Assembly (NCBI GenBank): GCA_024695545.1
Contig: JAILHZ010000089.1
Coordinates: 1 to 31,003 of the forward strand
Length of the DNA: 31,003 nt
From: Clostridiales bacterium
GTDB lineage: Bacteria; Bacillota_A; Clostridia; Saccharofermentanales; Saccharofermentanaceae
Reading direction: 5' to 3'
Shown here piece by piece: positions 16,910 through 26,375 of this stretch. The first letter of the stretch is position 1, and each line of letters begins with the position of its first letter. The position numbers were made by a program, and so were the translations under genes. Below the pieces are notes generated by a model. It searched no databases. It was not told where the DNA came from and worked only from the letters and a program-made list of their open reading frames with translations.

Positions 16910-18019
16910 ATGGCGAAGAAAGATTCGAATAAATCCACACAGGATGTTTCTAAGAAAGTTGACAGTGAGAGAGCAAAGGCATTAGATGCTGCTCTTATGC
17001 AGATAGAGAAACAGTTTGGCAAGGGCGCAGTTATGCGTCTTGGTGAGCAGACAGGTATGGTCGTTGATGTTGTTCCGACCGGTGCGCTGACACTCGATCT
17101 TGCTCTTGGTGTTGGAGGACTTCCGAAGGGAAGAATTATTGAGATCTACGGACCTGAGTCTTCCGGTAAGACCACCGTTGCACTTCATGTTGTTGCTGAA
17201 TCCCAGAAGCAGGGTGGTACGGCTGCATTTATCGATGCCGAGCATGCGCTTGATCCGGTATATGCTGCGAAGATCGGTGTAAATATTGATGAACTTATCG
17301 TTTCCCAGCCGGATACAGGTGAACAGGCATTAGAGATCACCGAGGCGCTCGTTCGAAGCGGTGCGGTAGATGTAGTTGTTATTGACTCTGTTGCTGCTCT
17401 CGTTCCGAAGGCGGAGATCGATGGTGAGATGGGTGATTCCCACGTTGGTCTTCAGGCCAGACTGATGTCCCAGGCTCTCCGTAAACTTGCAGGTATCATC
17501 AGTAAGTCAAGCACAGTTTGTATCTTCATTAACCAGCTTCGTGAGAAGGTCGGTGTCATGTTCGGTAATCCGGAGACAACTCCTGGCGGACGTGCTCTGA
17601 AGTTCTATTCCTCTGTACGTCTGGATGTACGTCGTGTGGAGTCCCTGCGTAATGGCGGCGAGGTGATCGGTAACCATACACGTGTTAAGGTAGTTAAGAA
17701 TAAGGTAGCTCCGCCATTCCGTGAAGCTGAATTCGATATCATGTACGGTGAAGGTATCTCCAGAGAAGGCTGCATCATTGATCTGGCTGTAGATAAGGAT
17801 ATTATGGAGAAGAGCGGTTCCTGGTTCGCTTATAACGGTCAGAAGATCGGCCAGGGTAAGGATAACGCCAAGACATATCTGAAAGAGCATCCGGAAGTCA
17901 GAGATGAGATCGAAGAGAAGATCAGAAGTCTGCTTGCGGGCAAGGAAGTCGCTGAAGAGGCTGTTTCCGCTGATGCAGCAGAGGATGATGAGGAAGAGTT
18001 CCTCGGCATTGATATCTGA
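16910..18019 (+). CDS. recA: RecA recombinase
   Basis: The protein is 369 aa. Walker A GPESSGKT is at residues 81-88, the L1/L2 DNA-binding region and [20 protein letters not shown] motif are intact, and the tail is very acidic (EDDEEEF). RecA forms filaments on single-stranded DNA for strand exchange and triggers LexA self-cleavage. The start ATG has AAGGAGG 5 nt upstream; an in-frame ATG seven codons earlier lies inside the LexA box and is unlikely to be used. recX follows 5 bases after the stop. Confidence 0.98.
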   Translation: MAKKDSNKSTQDVSKKVDSERAKALDAALMQIEKQFGKGAVMRLGEQTGMVVDVVPTGALTLDLALGVGGLPKGRIIEIYGPESSGKTTVALHVVAESQKQGGTAAFIDAEHALDPVYAAKIGVNIDELIVSQPDTGEQALEITEALVRSGAVDVVVIDSVAALVPKAEIDGEMGDSHVGLQARLMSQALRKLAGIISKSSTVCIFINQLREKVGVMFGNPETTPGGRALKFYSSVRLDVRRVESLRNGGEVIGNHTRVKVVKNKVAPPFREAEFDIMYGEGISREGCIIDLAVDKDIMEKSGSWFAYNGQKIGQGKDNAKTYLKEHPEVRDEIEEKIRSLLAGKEVAEEAVSADAAEDDEEEFLGIDI

Positions 18020-18024
18020 TTTTT

Positions 18025-18510
18025 ATGGATCACGATTTACAATACAGTGAAGCAAGAAATAAGGCGATCGCTCATATCGGCATCGCCGTTTCTTCTTCGG
18101 GGAAGATCCGTGATTTTCTCTCGGAGAAGGGCTACGATTCTGAAGTTATCGAGGAAGTCATCGATCAGCTGATTGAAGATAAGTATGTCGATGACAGAAG
18201 ATATGCTCGGAAAATTCTTCGTTCCCGTTCAGGAGCTAAGGCGGAAGGAAGGATCAAACTTCAGGCGCGTCTGGAAGAAGCCGGTATTTCAGAAGATATT
18301 ATCAGAGAAGTGCTTTCGGATGATGAATATGCCGATGAAAACACGATCCTTGATGTGATTTCCGACCGTTATCCGCCACAGAGCTTTTCAACTGATCCCA
18401 AAGAAGTGAAGAAGGAGCTGGCCAAGGCGATCCGATATCTTGAAAGTCGTGGATATCCGGCGTCGCTGGCACTGGCATCTTTCCGAAAAATCCTGGATGA
18501 TGTAGAATAA
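18025..18510 (+). CDS. recX: RecX, modulator of RecA
   Basis: The protein is 161 aa, all-helical, with three-helix repeats typical of RecX (for example KYVDDRRYARK and GRIKLQARLEEAGI). RecX limits RecA filament growth or activity. The ATG lies 5 bases after the recA stop and has no visible Shine-Dalgarno, so it probably depends on ribosomes finishing recA. That would keep RecX below RecA in amount. It shares the SOS promoter. Confidence 0.9.
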   Translation: MDHDLQYSEARNKAIAHIGIAVSSSGKIRDFLSEKGYDSEVIEEVIDQLIEDKYVDDRRYARKILRSRSGAKAEGRIKLQARLEEAGISEDIIREVLSDDEYADENTILDVISDRYPPQSFSTDPKEVKKELAKAIRYLESRGYPASLALASFRKILDDVE

Positions 18511-18538
18511 CCTGTATCAATTGTTTGGGCAGGTGTAT

Positions 18539-19900
18539 ATGAATAAGAATCATAAGATATCAATTATCACGCTCGGATGCTCCAAGAATCTTGTAGATGC
18601 CGAGTGCATGACTGCAATTCTGAAGAACGACGGCTATGAAATGGTTGAGGACATATCTCAGGCAGAAGCTGTCATTATCAACACCTGCGGTTTTATCGAG
18701 AGCGCGAAGAAAGAAGCAATCGATACGATTCTCGATGTTGCCCGCCTGAAGGGACCGAGAAAGAAACTCAAGTATATAGTTGCTACGGGCTGTCTTACCC
18801 AGCGTTACCCTGACGAGATAAAGAAGAGCCTCCCGGAAGTGGATGCGGTTCTCGGTACATCTCATTATCAGGATATTTCCGAAGTTATCGGTAAACTCTT
18901 TCAGAACGAAGCTTTCGGCTGGAAGGATTATATCGGTAAACCCGGAAGTCTTGCCCATATGCAGCGCGAACGTACGGTTGCTACGAAAGCGTATGCCTGG
19001 CTGAAGATCGCGGAAGGATGCTCGAATGGATGTGCATTTTGCGCTATTCCGGGAATTCGTGGTAAATATATATCCCGTCCGATGGAAGATATTCTTGAAG
19101 AAGCCCAAGTGCTTGCATCTTCCGGTTATAAGGAGATCATCCTGGCTGCACAGGATACTACAAGCTATGGTAAAGATCTCTATGGTAAGAAAGTTCTTCC
19201 GGAGCTTCTCCGTAAGATCTCGAAGATCAAGGGGATCGAAGCGATCCGTATTATGTACGCGTATATTGACGGAATTGACGATGCTTTGATCGATGAGATC
19301 GCGAAGAATAAGAAAGTGCTGCATTATCTCGATATTCCTGTTCAGCATGGTGATGATGAGATTCTGAAGAAGATGAGAAGGAAAGATACTGTAGCGTCTA
19401 TTACCAAGACTCTCGACAGATTAAGAAAGAAGATTCCGGATATCGTGATCCGTTCTACCGTTATGGTAGGTTTCCCGGGAGAGAAGAAGGAGCATTTCGA
19501 GAACCTTCTGAAAAACCTTTCTATCTGGCGTTTCCAGTGCCTCGGATGCTTCATCTATTCACCTGAAGAGAATACTCTGGGATATAAGATGCATCCGCGT
19601 GTCAGATCTGATGTCTCCAGGCGCCGCTATGAGAAGGTTATGGAACTTCAGCAGCTGATCTCTCTTTCTTATAACGAGGCGAGAGTAGGAAAAACCTATA
19701 AAGTCACTATTGATTCTACTTCCCAAGATGGTATATTCTACTTGGGGCGCTCGTACGGAGAAGCACCGGAAATTGATCCTCTGATCTATGTGGCTTCGAC
19801 GAACCGTCCGCTTGAGTGCGGAGATACTGTATCTGTAAAGATACTGGAGTGTACGCCTTATGATCTGACAGGAGTTACGGAAGATGAATCTGCCAAATAA
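18539..19900 (+). CDS. rimO: Ribosomal protein S12 methylthiotransferase RimO
   Basis: The protein is 453 aa. The N-terminal cluster cysteines are C14 (GCSKNLVDAE), C50 and C85. The radical-SAM motif C161-x3-C165-x2-C168 lies in EGCSNGCAFCAIP, and a C-terminal TRAM domain follows. The GCSKNLVD motif and the TRAM segment with GR..GEAPEID favour RimO over MiaB. It adds a methylthio group to an aspartate of ribosomal protein S12. The ATG 18539 has AGGTG only 3 nt upstream, so the in-frame TTG at 18521 is a possible but less likely start. It overlaps pgsA by 17 bases. Confidence 0.94.
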   Translation: MNKNHKISIITLGCSKNLVDAECMTAILKNDGYEMVEDISQAEAVIINTCGFIESAKKEAIDTILDVARLKGPRKKLKYIVATGCLTQRYPDEIKKSLPEVDAVLGTSHYQDISEVIGKLFQNEAFGWKDYIGKPGSLAHMQRERTVATKAYAWLKIAEGCSNGCAFCAIPGIRGKYISRPMEDILEEAQVLASSGYKEIILAAQDTTSYGKDLYGKKVLPELLRKISKIKGIEAIRIMYAYIDGIDDALIDEIAKNKKVLHYLDIPVQHGDDEILKKMRRKDTVASITKTLDRLRKKIPDIVIRSTVMVGFPGEKKEHFENLLKNLSIWRFQCLGCFIYSPEENTLGYKMHPRVRSDVSRRRYEKVMELQQLISLSYNEARVGKTYKVTIDSTSQDGIFYLGRSYGEAPEIDPLIYVASTNRPLECGDTVSVKILECTPYDLTGVTEDESAK

Positions 19901-20513
19901 GCTTTCATTGGCCAGAATTATACTGGTACCTTTTATTCTATTATTTATGCTCCCTATCCATATCGGTTCTTTTGCACCGGAAGGATGGAACAATTTCGTC
20001 TGTGAGAACGGTATGATCGTAGCTGCGATCCTTTTTGTAATTGCCTCTCTCACTGATCTTGCGGATGGAAAGATCGCCAGAAAGTACAATTTGATCACGA
20101 ATCTCGGTAAATTCCTGGATTCTCTGGCGGATAAGATGCTGGTCATCTCCGTGCTGATCGCTTTTGTTGATCTGAACCGTATCTCCGCAGTTTGGGTATG
20201 TATTATCGTTGTACGTGAGTTCGCAGTAACCGGTATGCGTATGCTGGCCAGCTCCAAGGGTGTCGTTCTTGCGGCGAAGATGATCGGCAAGATCAAGACT
20301 GTGACACAGATGATAGCCATCTCCTACCTGATGTTCGAGACGATCCTGATCAAGATCTTCCATGCGGCAGACAGTTCCAGAAGTATCGTGGATATCACGG
20401 ATAACGTCCAGCTCGTAGGCAATATTCTGCTGATTATCTGCGTGATTATGACCATTATCTCAGGTATGGATTACATCTTAAAAAATCTGGATTACTTCAA
20501 AGAAGATAAATAA
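19884..20513 (+). CDS. pgsA: CDP-diacylglycerol-glycerol-3-phosphate 3-phosphatidyltransferase
   Basis: The protein is 209 aa with several membrane helices. The CDP-alcohol phosphotransferase motif D58-x2-D61-G-x2-A-R-x8-G75-x3-D79-x3-D83 is complete. It makes phosphatidylglycerophosphate, the precursor of phosphatidylglycerol and cardiolipin. The start lies inside rimO in another frame, with GGAG 9 nt upstream in rimO coding sequence. Confidence 0.95.
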   Translation: MNLPNKLSLARIILVPFILLFMLPIHIGSFAPEGWNNFVCENGMIVAAILFVIASLTDLADGKIARKYNLITNLGKFLDSLADKMLVISVLIAFVDLNRISAVWVCIIVVREFAVTGMRMLASSKGVVLAAKMIGKIKTVTQMIAISYLMFETILIKIFHAADSSRSIVDITDNVQLVGNILLIICVIMTIISGMDYILKNLDYFKEDK

Positions 20514-20558
20514 TGGTTTGATTTTCAAAATATTTACGTTTTTTATCTGTTTTGCGTA

Positions 20559-20587
20559 TTGACATTTCATTATTCTTCGGATAAAAA
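20559..20587 (+). promoter_or_regulatory. acpP promoter
   Basis: Consensus TTGACA (20559-20564), 17 bp, then an A-rich TAAAAA (20582-20587) in an AT-rich gap after pgsA. The -10 is poor, so the -35 carries the call. Confidence 0.6.
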
Positions 20588-20631
20588 CATATATGAAGAT
20601 TGCGTTTGACGTTTTGACAGGAGGTTTTAAT

Positions 20632-20871
20632 ATGTCATCTGATAATGTTTTTGAAAGCGTAAAGTCTATTCTTGTAGATCAGCTCAATATATCTGAAGAT
20701 AGCGTACAGATGGATTCTCTCTTCGTAGATGATCTGAATGCAGATTCTCTCGATATGGTAGAACTCGTTATGGCTATGGAGCAGGAATTCAATATCTCCA
20801 TTCCGGATGAGGAAGCAGAGCGCATCAAGACTGTTGGTGATGCGGTTGAGTTCATCAAGAGCAAGATGTAA
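20632..20871 (+). CDS. acpP: Acyl carrier protein
   Basis: The protein is 79 aa, small and acidic. The phosphopantetheine attachment site is S39 in the NADSLDMVE motif. It carries acyl chains in fatty-acid and phospholipid synthesis. Start: GGAGG 7-8 nt before ATG 20632; an in-frame ATG 13 codons upstream would place that site inside the protein. It has its own promoter and terminator, ahead of rnc as in Bacillus, but without plsX/fab genes next to it. Confidence 0.97.
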   Translation: MSSDNVFESVKSILVDQLNISEDSVQMDSLFVDDLNADSLDMVELVMAMEQEFNISIPDEEAERIKTVGDAVEFIKSKM

Positions 20872-20895
20872 TTAGTCTTTCAGCTAAAAGTAAAC

Positions 20896-20930
20896 GGGAC
20901 TGTTTCATTTCGGTGAGACAGTCCTTTCTT
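20896..20930 (+). terminator. Rho-independent terminator of acpP
   Basis: The stem GGACTGTTTCA (20897-20907) pairs with TGAGACAGTCC (20914-20924) with one G-T wobble, a 6-nt loop and a T-rich tail. Confidence 0.92.
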
Positions 20931-20943
20931 ATTTTGTTATACT
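20915..20943 (+). promoter_or_regulatory. Possible rnc promoter overlapping the acpP terminator
   Basis: The extended -10 TGTTATACT (core 20938-20943) stands 17 bp from GAGACA (20915-20920), a weak -35 formed by the terminator 3' arm. Confidence 0.45.
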
Positions 20944-20971
20944 GTTAATACTAGTTTTGTGGGAACGTGGT

Positions 20972-21679
20972 ATGGAAAGAAAGTATTTGCCTGAACATCA
21001 GAAACTTGAGGAGAAGATCTCCTATACCTTTACGGATAAGGAGTATCTGCTTCTTGCGCTTACACACTCCACCTATGCGTACGAGCATAGACGCGAAGGT
21101 GTGGTATCTAATCAGCGTCTGGAGTTCTTAGGTGATGCGATATTAGACTTTATCGTCGGTGAGGAAATGTATAAGAGCAAAGCCGACTGGGATGAAGGAA
21201 AACTTTCCAAGACCAGGGCACTTGTTGTCTGTGAAAAGACTTTGGCCAAGGAAGCCGAGAAACTTGAGGTCGGTTCGCTGCTTTTCCTGGGAAAAGGTGA
21301 AGAAGGAACCGGCGGCCGGGAGAAGATATCGACGCTTGCGGACACGATGGAGTCTCTTTTTGCGGCGATCTATCTGGATGGCGGGTTCGAATCGGCAAAG
21401 ACAGTAGTGCTTTCCACGCTGAAACCGTATATAGATCAGGCTCTGAAGGGTGAGCTGATATTTGATTATAAGAGCCGTCTTCTGGAAAAAGCACAGATCA
21501 GGCATGAGACACATCAGGTGCTTTTCAATGTGGTAAATGAAGACGGACCCGTTCATGACCGTACATTTGAGGTTGCCGTCCTGATCGACGGACAGGAGAT
21601 CGTCAGGGCGAAGGGCAGAAGCAAGAAACAGGCGGAACAGGAGGCGTCGAGACTGGCGCTGGAACTGTGGAAGAACTGA
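20972..21679 (+). CDS. rnc: Ribonuclease III
   Basis: The protein is 235 aa. The family signature NQRLEFLGDAILD carries metal ligands E51 and D55, and D124 and E127 complete the active site. A C-terminal double-stranded RNA-binding domain (about 160-233) ends in RSKKQAEQEAS. It cuts double-stranded RNA in rRNA precursors and structured leaders. ATG 20972 has only a weak GTGG-like site upstream. It precedes smc, as in many Firmicutes. Confidence 0.97.
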   Translation: MERKYLPEHQKLEEKISYTFTDKEYLLLALTHSTYAYEHRREGVVSNQRLEFLGDAILDFIVGEEMYKSKADWDEGKLSKTRALVVCEKTLAKEAEKLEVGSLLFLGKGEEGTGGREKISTLADTMESLFAAIYLDGGFESAKTVVLSTLKPYIDQALKGELIFDYKSRLLEKAQIRHETHQVLFNVVNEDGPVHDRTFEVAVLIDGQEIVRAKGRSKKQAEQEASRLALELWKN

Positions 21680-21703
21680 GTTTTACGCGGATGGCTTCTG
21701 TTA

Positions 21704-21712
21704 TGATATAAT
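21704..21712 (+). promoter_or_regulatory. smc promoter (extended -10)
   Basis: TGATATAAT (core TATAAT 21707-21712) is a perfect extended -10. No good -35 is visible at 16-18 bp; a TTTACG-like hexamer lies 19 bp upstream. It lies between rnc and smc. Confidence 0.6.
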
Positions 21713-21744
21713 ATACCTCTGATTTATAAGAAACGAGACGGTCC

Positions 21745-24700
21745 ATGCATCTTAAAAAGCTTGAAATTCAAGGTTTTAAATCGTTCCCTGAGTATACTCT
21801 TATTGAGTTTGACAAGGGAATGACGGCTATCGTCGGCCCGAACGGCAGCGGTAAGAGTAATGTTACCGATGCGATCCGCTGGGTTCTCGGTGAGCAGAGT
21901 GTCAAGACACTGCGTGGATCGAAGATGGAAGATGTTATCTTCAACGGAACGCAGAGCCGACGCGCGATGAACTTCGCCGAAGTTTCTATGACGATCGACA
22001 ACTCTGACGGTAAGCTTCCGATCGAGTATTATGAGGTCCAGATCACAAGAAGACTCTACCGCTCCGGCGAGAGTGAGTATCAGATCAACCACGTAAACTG
22101 CCGAATGAAGGATATCCTTCAGCTGTTTATGGATACGGGTCTCGGTAAGGACGGTTATTCGATCATCGGTCAGGGCCGAGTCGATGATATTCTTTCCACA
22201 AAATCGGAAGACAGACGTAAAGTCCTTGAAGAAGCTTCCGGTATCGTAAAATTTAAGACCAGAAAAGAAGAAGCGGAGAGAAAACTAAACTCTGCGGAGC
22301 AGAATCTCGTCCGTATCAATGACATCCTTGATGAGCTGAAAAATCAGATCGGTCCGCTATCCGAGCAGGCGGAAAAGGCGAAGAAATACCATCTTCTCTA
22401 TGATGAATGGAAAAAAGACGATATCGCGGTGATCCTCCATATGATCGACCGCAATAAGGTGTATCTTGACGGAAGCGCCGAGGAAAGGGCTTCTCTGAAG
22501 AAAGCCATCGAAGATCAGGAGAACCTGGTCCTGAAGATCCGTTCCGAGAATAGGGAACTGACCGAAAGATCTGCTCAGCTCGAAGAAGATATCGAGAATA
22601 CGCGTCAGGAAAGATCCGATATTACGGAAAAGATCCATGAGATCAACGGTCAGATGCTTCTTCTTAAAGAGCGTCATGACCAGCTGCTGCTTCGCATCAA
22701 GTCAGCAGAGGGATCTGATGATGAGCAGGCGGCGGAAATCGAGCGCCTGGATAAAGAAATCGCTGAGTCTAATGAACAGATCAAAAAGATGAATCTGGAC
22801 AGAGACAACCTCTCCCACGAGCTTGAGGCGGTAGAACAGTCGCACAAAGCTTTGATGGAGAAAATGGCCGGAAATCAGGCGAAACAGTCGGAGTTCCGCA
22901 GAAAGATCGATATCCTTACAGAAGAACTCTTTGATACCCGTGAGATGGTCTCCAATCTGTCCGGTGATATGATGGTCAAGGATGCTCGTATTAAGTCGCT
23001 TTCTGAAGACCGTATGATCATGGTTTCTGAACGTGATGAAGCTCAGACAAGAAGAAACCAGCTCGATGAGGACTTGAAACGAGTCCTGAAAGAGGCGGCG
23101 GAACTTGCTACGCAGGTTTCCGACAAACAGATCGAACTTGCCGAGATGCGGAAGAAAGATGACGAAATGGCTTCTGACCTTGAAGGTAAGCAGCGTCTTC
23201 TTTCAAATATTGACTTCAGCATCAAGACCCTTGAAAATCTCGAGAAGAGCCGTGAGGGTTATCAGGAGTCGGTAAGAAGACTTCTTTCGAGCACGGATAA
23301 GGATCCGGGATTAAGCAGTAAAGTCATCGGTATACTCGGTGAACTCGTAAAAGTCGATAAAGAATATGAGACAGCAATCGAGATCGCACTTGGCAATGCC
23401 GTGCATAATGTCGTTACTCAAAATGACAGAGATGCTTCGATGCTGATCGATCACCTCAAGCAGAATCACTTAGGCCGTGTTACGTTCCTGCCGATCGATT
23501 CTATCCGGCCGAGACTTCTCGAAGAGAATTTTCTCCGTGATGCGAAGCGTTCGAGAGGATATATCGGCCTGGCATCTGAACTTGTCGAGACCAGACCGGA
23601 GCTTCGTGACATTATCGATAACCTTCTAGGCAGGATCGTCGTTGTTGATGAACTGGATAACGGTATCGCGATGGCGAAGGCTGCGAAATACATGTATCGT
23701 GTAGTTTCTCTTGCAGGTGACGTTGTGAATCCGGGCGGATCCCTTACCGGTGGTAGTATCAATAAGAAAGCCGCCAATCTTCTCGGACGTGCCCGTGAAC
23801 TTGAAGAGATGCGTAAGAAGAAGGGTACGGTAAACCGCGAGATTGCCAAGATCGAGGCGCAGCGTCAGGAGTTCGCGCAGGAGATCAAGGATGTAGCACG
23901 TGAGCAGATGGCGATGGAGGAGAAACTTCAGGCAGCATCGCTTGACCAGATCCGTTGTGAAAGTGCTTTTAAAACGGCAGATGACGATTATAAAAAAGCA
24001 CTCGAACGTATTTCTTCCGTTGAAAAAGAACTCGAGACGATCTCTGCAGCGAAACTGACTTCGTCGAAAGATCTCGAGGAAGCCAAGCTTGTTATTACTG
24101 AAAGAGAAGATGAAATCGCAGATCTTAAGGAAAAGGTCAGCAGTTCCTCTGAGAAGGTCGAGCAGGAGCAGATCGATCTGGAGAAGATGAGAGGACAGAT
24201 CAGTGATCTCCGTGTCCGTATCGAGGGCGTGAACGGCTCGATCTCTGCAACGACCGAAAAGATCGCCATGTTCGAGAATGATAAGACAAAGAAGAAAGAA
24301 GACAGCGAGCGTCTTAAGCAGGAATGCGAGCAGGCAAAGTCCGATGTCGAGAAGATAAAGAAAGATTTTGAGGAACAGGCGGCATTTAAAGAAGGCCTGA
24401 AAGAGGAAGACGAGAAGTTTGAACAGAAGATCCGTGCGATCCTCAGGGAAAAAGAAGAACTTGAAGGCCGTCTTACCGGATTTATCGATAATGTTACTGC
24501 GGCGACGCAGAAACTGAGTACTCTCCAGACCGAACAGACAAAGCTCGAATCCAAGCTGGAGCGTTATGAACTTGAGGTCGATGACTGCAAGAACCGGCTC
24601 TGGGAGAATCACGAGCTTACTTACGATAATGCTACTGAATTCAGAATGGAGATCGAGAATCTCAGTGCGATGCAGAAACGCATAAATGAACTTCGCGGAC

Positions 24701-25311
24701 AGATCAAGGAAATCGGTGCCGTAAATGTAAATGCGGTCGAAGAATACCAGAAGATCAATGAGCGCTATGAGTTTATGTGTGCTCAGAGAGACGATATTGA
24801 GAAAGCCAAGGCTGATCTGACTAAAGTTATCGAAGACCTGATCCGTGAGATGAAACAGCAGTTCATGGATCACTTCACACAGATTAATGAGAACTTTAAG
24901 ACTGTATTTGCCGATCTTTTCAACGGCGGTACAGCGGAGATCCTTCTCGAAAACGAGGAAGATGTCCTGAACTGCGGTATCGATATCAAGGCCCAGCCAC
25001 CGGGAAAGAAACTGCAGAGCCTGTCTCTTCTGTCCGGTGGTGAGCGATGCCTGACGGCAATCGCGCTTCTGTTTGCTATCCTGCAGCTCCGTCCGTCTCC
25101 GTTCTGCGTGCTGGACGAGGTCGAGGCTGCACTTGATGATGCGAACGTAAACCGCTTTACCGACTTCGTACGCCGTTACTGTGTGAAGTCCCAGTTTATC
25201 CTGGTTACACACAGAAAGGGTACTATGGAAGCCTGTGACCGAATGTATGGTGTAACGATGCAGGAGAGAGGTATATCCAAGATCCTGTCGATGCGTCTGA
25301 GCGAAACATAA
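21745..25311 (+). CDS. smc: Chromosome segregation ATPase SMC
   Basis: The protein is 1188 aa, the usual SMC length. The N-terminal head has Walker A GPNGSGKS (residues 31-38). Two long coiled coils (about 165-510 and 670-1010) flank a hinge (about 520-650). The C-terminal head has the ABC signature SGGE (1097-1100) and Walker B VLDEVEAALDD. SMC with ScpA and ScpB forms the condensin ring that organises and separates chromosomes. scpA and scpB are not in the window. The Shine-Dalgarno before ATG 21745 is weak. Confidence 0.98.
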   Translation: MHLKKLEIQGFKSFPEYTLIEFDKGMTAIVGPNGSGKSNVTDAIRWVLGEQSVKTLRGSKMEDVIFNGTQSRRAMNFAEVSMTIDNSDGKLPIEYYEVQITRRLYRSGESEYQINHVNCRMKDILQLFMDTGLGKDGYSIIGQGRVDDILSTKSEDRRKVLEEASGIVKFKTRKEEAERKLNSAEQNLVRINDILDELKNQIGPLSEQAEKAKKYHLLYDEWKKDDIAVILHMIDRNKVYLDGSAEERASLKKAIEDQENLVLKIRSENRELTERSAQLEEDIENTRQERSDITEKIHEINGQMLLLKERHDQLLLRIKSAEGSDDEQAAEIERLDKEIAESNEQIKKMNLDRDNLSHELEAVEQSHKALMEKMAGNQAKQSEFRRKIDILTEELFDTREMVSNLSGDMMVKDARIKSLSEDRMIMVSERDEAQTRRNQLDEDLKRVLKEAAELATQVSDKQIELAEMRKKDDEMASDLEGKQRLLSNIDFSIKTLENLEKSREGYQESVRRLLSSTDKDPGLSSKVIGILGELVKVDKEYETAIEIALGNAVHNVVTQNDRDASMLIDHLKQNHLGRVTFLPIDSIRPRLLEENFLRDAKRSRGYIGLASELVETRPELRDIIDNLLGRIVVVDELDNGIAMAKAAKYMYRVVSLAGDVVNPGGSLTGGSINKKAANLLGRARELEEMRKKKGTVNREIAKIEAQRQEFAQEIKDVAREQMAMEEKLQAASLDQIRCESAFKTADDDYKKALERISSVEKELETISAAKLTSSKDLEEAKLVITEREDEIADLKEKVSSSSEKVEQEQIDLEKMRGQISDLRVRIEGVNGSISATTEKIAMFENDKTKKKEDSERLKQECEQAKSDVEKIKKDFEEQAAFKEGLKEEDEKFEQKIRAILREKEELEGRLTGFIDNVTAATQKLSTLQTEQTKLESKLERYELEVDDCKNRLWENHELTYDNATEFRMEIENLSAMQKRINELRGQIKEIGAVNVNAVEEYQKINERYEFMCAQRDDIEKAKADLTKVIEDLIREMKQQFMDHFTQINENFKTVFADLFNGGTAEILLENEEDVLNCGIDIKAQPPGKKLQSLSLLSGGERCLTAIALLFAILQLRPSPFCVLDEVEAALDDANVNRFTDFVRRYCVKSQFILVTHRKGTMEACDRMYGVTMQERGISKILSMRLSET

Positions 25312-25320
25312 AGTAATTCT

Positions 25321-25349
25321 CTGATTTCAGAAGTATCAAATGGTATAAT
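25321..25349 (+). promoter_or_regulatory. ftsY promoter
   Basis: Extended -10 TGGTATAAT (core 25344-25349) with a weak CTGATT (25321-25326) 17 bp upstream, in the gap between smc and ftsY. Confidence 0.65.
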
Positions 25350-25382
25350 GAAATCTGTTAACGATAGAACAAGGAGAACCAT

Positions 25383-26294
25383 ATGGGACTGTTTGATATA
25401 TTTAAAAAAGGACTGCAGAAGACCAGAAACTTCGTATCTGAGGGAATTACCAAGATTTCTGCTTCCATGGGACGTTTTGATGAAGACATGATCGATGATC
25501 TCGAGGCTCTTCTTGTACAGGCGGACTGTGGTGTCGGCGCAAGTCTTGAGATCATGGACGAAGTCAGAGATTCGATCAAGAAGACCGGCGATGACAGTAA
25601 GGATGCCGTCGTACGTGTAGTCCGCACGAAGATGCTTGATATCCTCGGCGAGAAGAAGACTCTCAATATTGAAGATAACAATCTGAATATTATCCTGATG
25701 GTCGGCGTAAATGGTACAGGTAAGACGACTACTGCCGGAAAACTCTGCCTGCGATATAAGAATCTGGGCAAGAAGGTCATGCTCGCCGCTGCTGATACTT
25801 TCCGTGCGGCAGCAATCGAACAGCTTACGGCCTGGGGTGATATGACAGATACACATGTTATTTCCCATGAGGAAGGTTCCGATCCGGCTGCTGTATGCTA
25901 TGATGCGGTCCACTCTGCGATCGCCAAGCGTGCGGATGTCCTTATTATTGATACGGCCGGAAGACTTCACAATAAGCAGAACCTGATGGATGAGCTCAGC
26001 AAGATCTGCCGTGTTATCGAGAGAGAAGCCCCGTCAGCCAATACCCAGGCGCTTCTGATCATCGATGCGACGACCGGCCAGAATGCCGTTATCCAGGCGG
26101 AAGTATTCAGTAAAGCTGTTAAGATTTCCGGTATTGGTATTACGAAACTTGACGGAAGTGCCAAGGGTGGTGTCGCTATCGCGGTTGCCCATTCTACAAA
26201 AGCACCGATCTTCCTTGCCGGCCTCGGTGAAAGCGTGGAGGATCTCGTCGATTTTGACCCTGAGATCTTTGTTGATTCGCTTCTGCCGCAATAA
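25383..26294 (+). CDS. ftsY: Signal recognition particle receptor FtsY
   Basis: The protein is 303 aa, the short form without the acidic A domain, starting with an amphipathic [11 protein letters not shown] helix that can bind membrane. It contains the NG domain with P-loop GVNGTGKT (from residue 108), DTFRAAA, DTAGR and [10 protein letters not shown]. It receives SRP-ribosome complexes at the membrane through a GTPase heterodimer with Ffh. AAGGAG stands 7 nt before the ATG. It is separated from ylxM by a new promoter. Confidence 0.97.
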   Translation: MGLFDIFKKGLQKTRNFVSEGITKISASMGRFDEDMIDDLEALLVQADCGVGASLEIMDEVRDSIKKTGDDSKDAVVRVVRTKMLDILGEKKTLNIEDNNLNIILMVGVNGTGKTTTAGKLCLRYKNLGKKVMLAAADTFRAAAIEQLTAWGDMTDTHVISHEEGSDPAAVCYDAVHSAIAKRADVLIIDTAGRLHNKQNLMDELSKICRVIEREAPSANTQALLIIDATTGQNAVIQAEVFSKAVKISGIGITKLDGSAKGGVAIAVAHSTKAPIFLAGLGESVEDLVDFDPEIFVDSLLPQ

Positions 26295-26318
26295 TTTCAA
26301 ACTGACAAGTAAAAAGAC

Positions 26319-26358
26319 TTGACACCGCCATCCATGTCTGTTAACATTAGCAGACGTG
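26319..26358 (+). promoter_or_regulatory. ylxM-ffh promoter with inverted repeat around the -10
   Basis: TTGACA (26319-26324), exactly 17 bp, then extended -10 TGTTAACAT (core 26342-26347). Arms CATGTCTG (26333-26340) and CAGACGTG (26351-26358) form an inverted repeat that brackets the -10 and the predicted start (about 26353). It could be an operator or an RNA 5' element; no regulator is identified. Confidence 0.78.
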
Positions 26359-26375
26359 TGAAGGAGGGTACCTCT

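Noticed and set aside
23626..25212. Long open frame on the - strand opposite smc
   Set aside because: It is a shadow of the SMC coding pattern; the + strand encodes a full SMC protein.
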